NCBI GenBank assembly: GCA_028564705.1
Contig: JAPXFQ010002425.1
Coordinates: 62,001 to 126,000 of the forward strand
From: Apricaphanius iberus
Lineage: Eukaryota; Chordata; Actinopteri; Cyprinodontiformes; Aphaniidae
DNA: 64,000 nt
Reading direction: 5' to 3'
This document shows, piece after piece, positions 33,956-42,460 of this stretch. A program made the position numbers and the translations under genes. Under the pieces are notes generated by a model, which worked only from the letters and a program-made list of their open reading frames with translations, was not told the DNA's origin and searched no databases. The stretch's first letter is position 1, and each line of letters starts with the position of its first letter.

Positions 33956-36105
33956 AATTGATAGTTTTATTAGCATTTCCCAAACTTCTAATACTGTGCA
34001 ACGTATGAAACTATAAGTGTATGATACTCTGTGCATAACGAAACTGTATTTATATTTTCTACATTATGTTATTTTACTGGTGACTATTTATTACAAGTAA
34101 AAAAACCTGCATGTAATTCATTAAACAATAGAATCATCTTTCTGTATTTGATCGAAAGTTGTTCCTAACAAACAGGAAACAGTGTAATAACAGATGATAT
34201 TAGGAATTATACTGGTGCAAGGAGGAAAGTAACATAAATTTGTGGAATGGCCAACGGCAAAGAAGGTAGAAAATGTGCAGTCTAATTCTAAGCTTAAATC
34301 TCAGAGAATCAAGACCAATTTTAATGATATGTAATTAAGGCCTAAACAAATTTTCCCCAACGGATACTATTAATATGGAACTTATTACAGGCTATGGCAC
34401 CCAAGGGGGTAATACATTCATACTAATCTCATGGTTGTCAGCCTAGGGGCTTCATTGCTATTGAAATGCCTTCATATTAAGGGCAAGGGTAGACAGGAAG
34501 TAGGGAGTCTAGGGAGTTAAAATTAGAGGTATGATGAATTAACACCACTGTTGCTTATAATGTCAAAATAGATGACAGTAAGAAACTATGAAATGACAGG
34601 AAATGACTGCAATTTAATTACAGTTAGATGGAAAAGGGAGTTTAGAAAGAGAATGAGGATAAGTGAGCTGTATAAGTGAAAGGCCATTGCAGCTAATATG
34701 ATGCACAAAATATCTGACAAAGACTACACAAAAGCATCTTCATATCTATGTGTGTTTGTTTTTTTAATGCACAGGAAAATGGGAGTACTGGGAAAGGCTA
34801 TAAAGATACCTGAAGACAGACAGAATATCAACATCAACCAAAAGGCTGTGTAGTTTAGCAGTGTTACATTCCATATAATGATTATGTATCACCAGTGTAT
34901 GACAAATTACCACTTTTGGCATTGTGGTTGCATTAATTGCTTGCACACAACCAGCTCCATTACCTCAGCAAGGCAGTTAAAAGCGTGCAAATAAAAAGTG
35001 CCTCTCAAATCTTTCAGTCTGCAGACAAACTGGAGACAGTGGCATTGACAAAAAAGTTAATGTCAGAAGACGACTGGTGATTGATGATGCTTTACCTGAA
35101 ACCATCAACGGCATGCACTAAAACATCCTTTACACGAAGAAGAGCACACAGATCATATTCACTGATGCTAGTTTGCAAGTGTGATACTGAATAGTTTGGA
35201 CAAACTGCAGCAGCTGGTTCTCAAACCCCAGATAAACAGGAATCTACTTTGCCCCGCAATAATCCAATCATCAGGTCAGCATGGACAACTTAAACATATC
35301 TATATTTCAAGTCTTTTAAAGTGGACTTCAATGAAATTATCATCCATGCACATAAGTTCATTGCCTTCACTGTATGCATGAAATAGTGGAAAAACACTTC
35401 AGTTTAATTGCTCCTGAGAAGCCAAGGTCTCAAATGAAAAGTAAAAAAAAAAAATACGATATGCTTTTGATACGCTTTCATGAAGACATTCAGTTGCACA
35501 CAGAGTGTGGTGGAGGACATAGTTGGCAAAAATGTACAATGAAGGAAAAAAATGTGGTTTGAAGAAAAGAGGAAGAGAGGACAAGGAATCTAATAAAAAA
35601 CAGTGATCACATGAGGAATATGAAAAATAGGAGACTGAACTTTGTAAAAGTGATGGTTTATCTATTTCTTTGTTACGTAGGATATACTTAAACAGGAAAC
35701 AGACCTGGGCTTTATATGGAGCAGAAAGTTTTATACTATTGTGGAGTTGCACTGCTACAAAACAAGTGAGGTGTGTCCCAATAGTTAGACGTTATGTGGG
35801 GGTTTGACTGCTGCATCTTTCGAATGGTCATTGGGTATGAGGCGGGTTAACTGGACAGTTCACATAGAAAAATTCCTTTCGACACAATGTTTACCCTTTG
35901 CTTAAGAAGGAAAGCGTGAAAGACTCCTTAGGCTTAAGATCTGGTTGAATTACTTCTCAGCAAAAATCTGACTGCCTTACATTATTAAAGATCCACTCTG
36001 TAACTTTTATACCACAAAAACATAAGGTTTTGAAACATTTATGTGACACAAAACCATTTTTTATGTTCGTTTTTGGAGCTGTCACTACATGGGAGGGTCC
36101 TCCTG

Positions 36106-36161
<56 letters not shown>

Positions 36162-38287
36162 ATACTGTAAGGAGATCAAACTATATTGGATTAGCTGAAA
36201 TGAGCTGGACCTATTATAAAAAGTGTGTGACATAATTTCGGCTAGTGTTGTTCTGCATAACATTATGCTGGACAGTTGAATTTTATTTTGTGCTAATAAT
36301 ATGAGTTTGAGAGCTGTCAGATGGAGGCAGGAATATTTCTAAAATGTTAAGATGTAATGCTTGGCAGAAAATGTAAAAAATATTTTGAAATCTTATTAAA
36401 ATGTTTTGTTCCTCCACTTTCCTTACCGCCGGATAAAGCTTCAAATCACCACATTTATCTACACTTGTACAGGCTAATAAAATGTGTCATATGATAATTT
36501 TTGTGTCATTTTTTTACACAAATTTCTAAGTCAGCTCCAATTTGCTTGACCAAATGTAAACACAGCGTTTGGAAAATTTAGAGCTAATTTTTTAACTAAG
36601 TTTAACTAAGACAGCAATGTCCTTCAAAAAAAATACTTTTGTCATTGTATTTATTTAGACTAGCATACAAAGATATGTAGCTTACCCATTTAGTTCTTTA
36701 ATGAAGATGTCAAAGAGCTCTGTTCAACACATCAAGAGAAAATATCCAAAATATCCTGCCTCAAAAACATACATCAGCGCTTTAATCTTTTTTTCTTAAG
36801 TTGTTCCCACAAAATCTTTACTCTTCCCAAATCTTAAAAAGGTATTTGAAATTTTGCAAAAAAAGAATTACCTCAGGAAACAAATCCAGCTATTCCTCAA
36901 CAAATTTCTTCATTTATTTTTCAGCTGGAAACAGCTTAAACCAACAGTTCAGTAAAATAAATACCTGACAAGCTGGAAGGCTAACAGCCTTGAATAAGAC
37001 CTGGCTGATTAACCTTGCTGAGGCCTGAATAAATGTTTCCTCTTGCACAATACTCATTTGAACAAAACATATATCCTGTTGTTGGTCAGAATTTGTTAGA
37101 AACCTTCTGCTTCCAAATCTAAGAACCACTGCCTGCACCACTAACAAACTGTCCAACAGATTTGTATCAAGGCTGGAGATTAGCCGTTTCTGGTTCTTTT
37201 GGCCTGCTGATCATTAAAGTGTGCTCATATTTAAGGCCCAACACAAGAGTCTCTGAATTAGTCAGAAACACACTTACTCATCATTCTTCCTATATTTAAA
37301 TGTTAAGTCTTGGCACTGTATACTGGTCACCCACATCCTGTGAAAAAAAATTGCAAGAATATACAATTCTGTGAGTTTCATGTATCCATGTCATGACACT
37401 GCATCTTAAAAGGTCTTTATTATAAAAATAAAAATAAGTGCATTTTTTCAGTTTATTTAGAAATAAGCAGAAAAAATAGACACGCTGAATTCTTTTCTAT
37501 TGACAGTGGCTTTCTGTTATACATGAAACTAACAGAGCTTGAGAATGGGATCGTCATAAAGGCGTCAACCTCCAAACAAGACAATCCTTCAAAAGCCACA
37601 TTATTAAAGAGAGTCCAGAAATGTGCTTTCAGTTGAGTGATTTTATACTCGTGTGAGGAAAGGCATCTTAAGGACTAGGGAGCAGTAAGCATTGGTATTG
37701 AGAAAATTCAAGTGGCATCCTCTGATGATTGTACCACAAACCTCAAATAGCTTTGTTTTTGGGTGAAGGGACATGCTGTTTTTTCCATCCTTAATGTGTT
37801 TTCCACTGCCTTTGTGACAGACCCGGCATCTGTGTCAAATTACACCCACAAAGGCAACGCAGTGGTGGCATTGTATTTAGGATGGGAGTTTACTTCCCGA
37901 AGCACTTTGCATATTACCATGAAGCCTGTAGAGTAAACCCTGCCGCCAATGCAAGCCCAATCAGAAAACACCTAATAACATTCGCTGACAGTAATCACAA
38001 GGATATGTTGCAATCACTGCTACACAGCAAGAGTTCTGCTTGCAGCAAACAGCGTGAGCTCGAGCTAGTACGCAGCAAGAAACTCAACCTCCTGTCAAAA
38101 TCACTGCTTTTTGACTTACTTATTAACAAACATTTCCAATTAAGTTGCAGAAACTATTTGCAAACACCAAGATACCCTTTAAACATACACTATACTAATG
38201 AAATTGTGAGACATCTCCATGCAGTGAAAATCATATATTATCATTATGGACTAGTCAAATAATTCATTCGGTTATTTACAACATTAC
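33956..38287. other. No gene seen
   Basis: Repeat-poor AT-rich sequence apart from the TA repeat at 36117. At about 35985 ATTAAAGATCCACTCTGTAA resembles the end of a TTAA-target fish MITE, but no matching right end is clear. The stretch around 37880-38260 (a 126-codon frame) has moderate complexity and no recognisable domain. Confidence 0.45.
36117..36159. repeat. TA microsatellite
   Basis: About 21 uninterrupted TA units. The minus-strand frame across it (Tyr-Ile repeats) is a by-product of the repeat. Confidence 0.95.
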
Positions 38288-38292
38288 CGAGG
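38288..38292. other. Left target duplication of LTR element
   Basis: CGAGG, matched exactly by 42268-42272. A 5-bp duplication fits integration by a Ty3/gypsy-type integrase. Confidence 0.85.
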
Positions 38293-38624
38293 TGTCATGT
38301 TTCGGCTCAAGGAGGACCCAGATGCGGAGCGGCGTTTGTGGCTCTTACGGCCCATGTTTATTAATTGTCCAGAAAAACAGACGAGAAGCACAGAGAACTA
38401 GGGGAGGTAACGACGACAACGACCCGACGAGGACAGACAGACACAGAAGGGTATATATACTGTGGGGAGGGTAATCAGGAAACGTGGAACACCTGGGAGC
38501 AGAGGCAGAAAACACAGGGAGGACTAATAAGACAACAGGTGAAACAAACTAGGACTAAGTAACTAAAACAGACTGGGAGGAAACAAGGAGGAATAAACAA
38601 CACAGACAGGGACGGATCATGACA
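38293..38624 (-). repeat. 3' LTR of the LTR element
   Basis: Same 332 bases as the 5' LTR, with no difference seen. It lies directly after the polypurine tract. Confidence 0.93.
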
Positions 38625-38625
38625 A

Positions 38626-38637
38626 TACCCCCCCCTC
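38626..38637 (-). promoter_or_regulatory. Polypurine tract of the LTR element
   Basis: On the minus strand the sequence is GAGGGGGGGG followed by TAT and then the LTR. Such a tract primes plus-strand DNA synthesis in LTR elements. The stop codon of the internal frame (TGA, complement of 38636-38638) overlaps its start. Confidence 0.8.
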
Positions 38638-41600
38638 AAGGTGCGCCACCTGGCGCACCAAGTAGGAAACTCAAGCCAGGGCGGGAGGAGGGGGTCCAGG
38701 ACGGAGGGACAAAACCACAGTCCCCAGAAGACCCATGACGTGGCGGCCGGCGGCGAGGGATCAGCAGGCGAGGAGGCCGGCGACGAGGAACCAACAGACG
38801 AGGAGGCCGGCGACGAGGAACCAACAGACGAGGAACCAACAGACGAGGAACCAACAGACGAGGAACCAACAGACGAGGAGGCCGGCGACGAGGAACCAAC
38901 AGACGAGGAGGCCGGCGACGCGGAACCAACAGACGAGGAGGCCGGCGGCGAGGCCGGCGACGAGGAACCAACAGACGAGGAGGCCGGCGACGAGGAACCA
39001 ACAGACGAGGAGGCCGGCGGCGAGGAGGCCGGCGACGAGGAACCAACAGACGAGGAGGCCGGCGACGAGGAACCAACAGACGAGGAGGCCGGCGACGAGG
39101 AACCAACAGACGAGGAGGCCGGCGACGAGGAACCAACAGACGAGGAGGCCGGCGACGAGGAAACAGCAGACGAGGAGGCCGGCGACGAGGAAACAGCAGA
39201 CGAGGAGGCCGGCGACGAGGAAACAGCAGACGAGGAGGCCGGCGACGAGGAAACAGCAGACGAGGAGGCCGACGACGAGGGACCGTCAGACGAGGAGGCC
39301 GACGACGAGGGACCGTCAGACGAGGAGGCCGACGACGAGGAACCTTGAGCCTTGGGGGCCGGCGGCGTGGAACCTTGAGCCTTGGAGGCCGGCGGCGTGG
39401 AACCTTGAGCCTTGGGGGCCGGCGGCGTGGAACCTTGAGCCTTGGGGGCCGGCGGCGTGGAACCTTGAGCCTTGGGGGCCGGCGGCGTGGAACCTTGAGC
39501 CTTGGGGGCCGGCGGCGTGGAACCTTGAGCCTTGGAGGCCGGCGGCGTGGAACCTTGAGCCTTGGAGGCCGGCGGCGTGGAACCTTGAGCCTTGGAGGCC
39601 GGCGGCGTGGAACCTTGAGCCTTGGAGGCCGGCGGCGTGGAACCTTGAGCTTAGGTGGAGGCGTGTTCGCCTGAACACCCTCGGCAGAGTCAGGAACCGG
39701 AGGCGTGTTCGCCTGAACACCCTCGGCGGAGTCGGGAACCGGAGGCGTGTTCTCCTGAACACCCTCGGACGAGGCAGGAACCGGAGGCGTGTTCTCCTGA
39801 ACACCCTCGGCGGAGTCGGAAACCGGAGGCGTGTTCTCCTGAACACCCTCGGAAGAAGCAGGACCCGGAGGCGTGTTCCCCTGAACACCCTCGGAAGAGA
39901 CAGGAACCGGAGGCGTGTTCTCTCCTGAACACCCTCGAAAGAGCAGGAACCAGAGGCGTGTTCCCCTGAACACCCTCGGCGGAGTCGGGAACCAGAGGCG
40001 TGTTCCCCTGAACACCCTCGGCGGAGTCAGGAACCAGAGGCGTGTTCGCCTGAACACCCTCGGTGGAATCAGGAACCGGAGGAGTGTTCGCCTGAACACC
40101 CTCGGTGGAATCAGGAACCGGAGGCGTGTTCGCCTGAACACCCTCGGAAGGGTCAGGAACCGGAGGCGTGTTCGCCTGAACACCCTCGGAAGAGTCAGGA
40201 ACCGGAGGCGTGTTCGCCTGAACACCCTCGGAGGAGTCAGGAACCAGAGGCGTGTTCTCCTGAACACCCTCGGAGGAATCAGGAACCAGAGGCGTGTTCT
40301 CCAGAACACCCTCGGAGGAATCAGGAACCCGAGGCGTGCTCTCCAGAACACCCTCGGAGGAATCAGGAACCCGAGGCGTGTTCTCCAGAACACCCTCGGA
40401 GGAATCAGGAACCCGAGGCGTGCTCTCCAGAACACCCTCGGAGGAATCAGGAACCCGAGGCGTGTTCTCCAGAACACCCTCGGAGGAATCAGGAACCCGA
40501 GGCGTGCTCTCCAGAACACCCTCGGAGGAATCAGGAACCCGAGGCGTGTTCTCCAGAACACCCTCGGAGGAATCAGGAACCCGAGGCGTGCTCTCCAGAA
40601 CACCCTCGGAGGAATCAGGAACCCGAGGCGTGCTCTCCAGAACACCCTCGGAGGAATCAGGAACCCGAGGCGTGTTCTCCAGAACACCCTCGGAGGAATC
40701 AGGAACCCGAGGCGTGCTCTAACACCCCCGGAGGAATCAGGAAGAGGCGTGCTCTCCAGAACACCCTCGGAGGAATCAGGAACCCGAGGCGTGCTCTCCA
40801 GAACACCCTCGGAGGAATCAGGAACCCGAGGCGTGTTCTCCAGAACACCCTCGGAGGAATCAGGAACCCGAGGCGTGCTCTCCAGAACACCCCCGGAGGA
40901 ATCAGGAACCCGAGGCGTGTTCTCCAGAACACCCTCGGAGGAATCTCGGAACCGAGGCGCATCCGTCTGGACGCCCTCGGAGGGAACTCGGAACCGAGGC
41001 GCATCCGTCTGGACGCCCTCGGAGGGAACTCGGAACCGAGGCGCATCCGTCTGGACGCCCTCGGAGGGAACTCGGAACCGAGGCGCATCCGTCTGGATGC
41101 CCTCGGAGGGAACTCGGAACCGGGGTTCCAGGTGAGCCTCTGAAGAACGCTCAAAAACAGTCTCCACAGGGGACCTGGGCTCAACATTCCCTACGGAACT
41201 CTTCCCTCTGTTCCATTGACCCTGGGTTAACTCAGCTCCACCTGAAGGAAACGCCGGCGCCTGGCTGTGCTGGAGAGGATGAGGAGGCAGACCCGAAACC
41301 GGCCGTGGGCGGCAGGAGGAAGCGGCGGTCGAATCACCGAAGCTGGAGGCAGCACCAAGCGGGACAGGAGGAGCCGAGGCGCTGCAACTCCGAGAAGGAA
41401 GCGAGAAACCTCCTGGAGCCGATGGAGCAGCTCGGCGACGCCTCCCTCCTCGTCGCCGGGAAGCAGGAAGAGGGCCAGTCCCAGAGGGATCACAGATGGG
41501 TGGTAGATCGGCGGAAGGAGCCAGGGAGATCAACCGGTCAACCCAGGAAGCAGAAAGCCGCGGCGAAGGCGGCGCACCCCGGGCACCGCTGCAAAAGTCC

Positions 41601-42034
41601 AGCTCGTCGTCCAGGGAGCCAGAGAAAAACTCCGGGAAGCCGTCATCGTCCTCCTCCGAATCGTCATACATGGACGCAAGGAGGAACGACGGGGAAACAT
41701 CAACTGCGTTCCCAGGAGGACGCCCAGAAGCGCGGCGATGACTCGAGGCCCGAGGAGCGGAGAGGCCGCCCTCCTCACGACGGCGGGGCCCAACACCGGG
41801 CGGACAGCGAGCCAGCCGGAATCCGCAAAAGGGTGAGTCAGAATGGAGTCCTTGACTTACGCTCCAATTTATCAGTTCTCTCCATTCTTCCTCGGTGTGT
41901 TGGTACTCCGCTGGGTCCAGTTGGTCGGGTCGTACTGTCATGTTTCGGCTCAAGGAGGACCCAGATGCGGAGCGGCGTTTGTGGCTCTTACGGCCCATGT
42001 TTATTAATTGTCCAGAAAAACAGACGAGAAGCAC
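38636..42034 (-). CDS. 1,132-codon tandem-repeat frame filling the LTR element
   Basis: I do not recognise this protein. The frame opens inside the 5' LTR (first about 33 residues) and runs without a stop to the polypurine tract. Residues about 34-300 are unique: a start resembling gag proteins only vaguely (LDPAEYQHTEEEWRELINW), then an acidic patch near residue 125 (DDSEEDDDGFPEFF) and Ser/Pro/Arg-rich sequence. Residues about 300-363 repeat EGVQTDAPRFRVPS, and about 363-790 repeat a 14-residue unit that begins as SEGVLENTPRVPDS, slips into RVFWRTRLGFLIPP after an indel and later returns to SEGVQENTPPVPDS. Residues about 793-1091 repeat the 10-residue RRRPPRLKVP or RRRPPRLLVP. No enzyme motif, signal peptide or membrane segment is evident. 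The array is also open in other frames and on the plus strand (up to 406 codons), so translation is uncertain. Confidence 0.4.
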   Translation of the reverse strand: MLLVCFSGQLINMGRKSHKRRSASGSSLSRNMTVRPDQLDPAEYQHTEEEWRELINWSVSQGLHSDSPFCGFRLARCPPGVGPRRREEGGLSAPRASSHRRASGRPPGNAVDVSPSFLLASMYDDSEEDDDGFPEFFSGSLDDELDFCSGARGAPPSPRLSASWVDRLISLAPSADLPPICDPSGTGPLPASRRRGGRRRRAAPSAPGGFSLPSRSCSASAPPVPLGAASSFGDSTAASSCRPRPVSGLPPHPLQHSQAPAFPSGGAELTQGQWNRGKSSVGNVEPRSPVETVFERSSEAHLEPRFRVPSEGIQTDAPRFRVPSEGVQTDAPRFRVPSEGVQTDAPRFRVPSEGVQTDAPRFRDSSEGVLENTPRVPDSSGGVLESTPRVPDSSEGVLENTPRVPDSSEGVLESTPRVPDSSEGVLESTPLPDSSGGVRARLGFLIPPRVFWRTRLGFLIPPRVFWRARLGFLIPPRVFWRARLGFLIPPRVFWRTRLGFLIPPRVFWRARLGFLIPPRVFWRTRLGFLIPPRVFWRARLGFLIPPRVFWRTRLGFLIPPRVFWRARLGFLIPPRVFWRTRLWFLIPPRVFRRTRLWFLTPPRVFRRTRLRFLTLPRVFRRTRLRFLTLPRVFRRTRLRFLIPPRVFRRTLLRFLIPPRVFRRTRLWFLTPPRVFRGTRLWFPTPPRVFRGTRLWFLLFRGCSGENTPPVPVSSEGVQGNTPPGPASSEGVQENTPPVSDSAEGVQENTPPVPASSEGVQENTPPVPDSAEGVQANTPPVPDSAEGVQANTPPPKLKVPRRRPPRLKVPRRRPPRLKVPRRRPPRLKVPRRRPPRLKVPRRRPPRLKVPRRRPPRLKVPRRRPPRLKVPRRRPPRLKVPRRRPPRLKVPRRRPPRLKVPRRRPPRLTVPRRRPPRLTVPRRRPPRLLFPRRRPPRLLFPRRRPPRLLFPRRRPPRLLFPRRRPPRLLVPRRRPPRLLVPRRRPPRLLVPRRRPPRLLVPRRRPPRRRPPRLLVPRRRPPRLLVPRRRPRRRPPRLLVPRRRPPRLLVPRRRPPRLLVPRLLVPRLLVPRLLVPRRRPPRLLVPRRRPPRLLIPRRRPPRHGSSGDCGFVPPSWTPSSRPGLSFLLGAPGGAP
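38760..39345. repeat. Array A: 30-bp tandem repeat
   Basis: About 19-20 units of GAGGCCGGCGACGAGGAACC plus AACAGACGAG. Sub-blocks differ (AACCAACAG, AAACAGCAG, GACCGTCAG variants cluster together), and 15-bp half units occur near 38822-38880, as expected from slippage or unequal exchange. Confidence 0.92.
39346..39655. repeat. Array B: 30-bp tandem repeat
   Basis: About ten units of GCCTTGGGGGCCGGCGGCGT plus GGAACCTTGA, with GGGGGCC and GGAGGCC versions. The period equals that of array A, and the GGCCGGCG core is shared, so B probably derives from A or the reverse. Confidence 0.92.
39660..40945. repeat. Array C: 42-bp tandem repeat with 84-bp higher-order pattern
   Basis: About 30 units containing GAACACCCTCGG, GTCAGGAACC or ATCAGGAACC, and GAGGCGTGTT. 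Between about 40300 and 40920 units alternate GTGTTCTCC and GTGCTCTCC, so blocks of two units were duplicated together. One unit near 40720-40745 is shortened (GTGCTCTAACACC, then AGGAAGAGGCG). Confidence 0.92.
40946..41130. repeat. Array D: 42-bp tandem repeat
   Basis: Four units of ACTCGGAACCGAGGCGCATC plus CGTCTGGACGCCCTCGGAGGGA, each giving EGVQTDAPRFRVPS on the minus strand. The CCCTCGGAGG core is shared with array C, so D looks like an early-diverged part of the same array. Confidence 0.9.
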
Positions 42035-42267
42035 AGAGAACTAGGGGAGGTAACGACGACAACGACCCGACGAGGACAGACAGACACAGAAGGGTATATA
42101 TACTGTGGGGAGGGTAATCAGGAAACGTGGAACACCTGGGAGCAGAGGCAGAAAACACAGGGAGGACTAATAAGACAACAGGTGAAACAAACTAGGACTA
42201 AGTAACTAAAACAGACTGGGAGGAAACAAGGAGGAATAAACAACACAGACAGGGACGGATCATGACA
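41936..42267 (-). repeat. 5' LTR of the LTR element
   Basis: It starts (minus strand) TGTCATGATCCG and ends GAAACATGACA. U3 runs from 42267 to about 42070, R contains the AATAAA at 42000-42005, and U5 ends at 41936. It is identical to 38293-38624 as read. Confidence 0.93.
42095..42102 (-). promoter_or_regulatory. LTR TATA box
   Basis: The complement of this site reads AGTATATATACCC. It lies about 60 bases upstream of the ATG at 42034 and about 90 upstream of the AATAAA at 42000-42005. The same box occurs in the other LTR at 38452-38459. Confidence 0.7.
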
Positions 42268-42272
42268 CGAGG
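42268..42272. other. Right target duplication of LTR element
   Basis: CGAGG, identical to 38288-38292. Confidence 0.85.
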
Positions 42273-42339
42273 GGCCATCACAGGACAAACAGAAAAACAC
42301 ATGAATGCTCATACAGTCCTGCTAAATAACCAAATATGG

Positions 42340-42460
42340 TAAATGGTAAATGCCCTACATTTGTATAGCGCTTTACTCAGTCCCTACGGACCCCAAAGGG
42401 CTTTACACTACATTCAGTCATTCAACCATTCACACACACACATTCACAAACTGATTAATA
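42340..42460 (-). mobile_element. SINE 3'-end fragment
   Basis: The complement reads GTAAAGCCCTTTGGGG, then AAAGCGCTATACAAATG, then GCATTTACCATTTACC, matching the 3' end of the SINE at 28943-29226. The tRNA-like head is missing. Confidence 0.7.

Larger units (their letters stand above)
38293..42267 (-). mobile_element. Young non-autonomous LTR retrotransposon, Ty3/gypsy-style
   Basis: Two 332-bp direct repeats (38293-38624 and 41936-42267) read identical base for base. Each begins TGTCATG and ends CATGACA, and the whole is flanked by perfect CGAGG duplications. The element lies on the minus strand: TATA box in the LTR, AATAAA in the LTR, and a polypurine tract next to the 3' LTR (left). The 3.3-kb interior has no protease, reverse transcriptase, RNase H or integrase, and no zinc knuckle. 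It consists of about 0.8 kb of unique sequence and four tandem arrays. A TGG primer-site start is not immediately next to the 5' LTR (the interior starts GTACGACCCGACCAACTGG). It must have been copied by proteins of another element. Matching LTRs imply very recent insertion. Confidence 0.93.

Noticed and set aside
36039..36263. Frame with Tyr-Ile repeats resembling a membrane peptide
   Set aside because: It is produced by the TA microsatellite.
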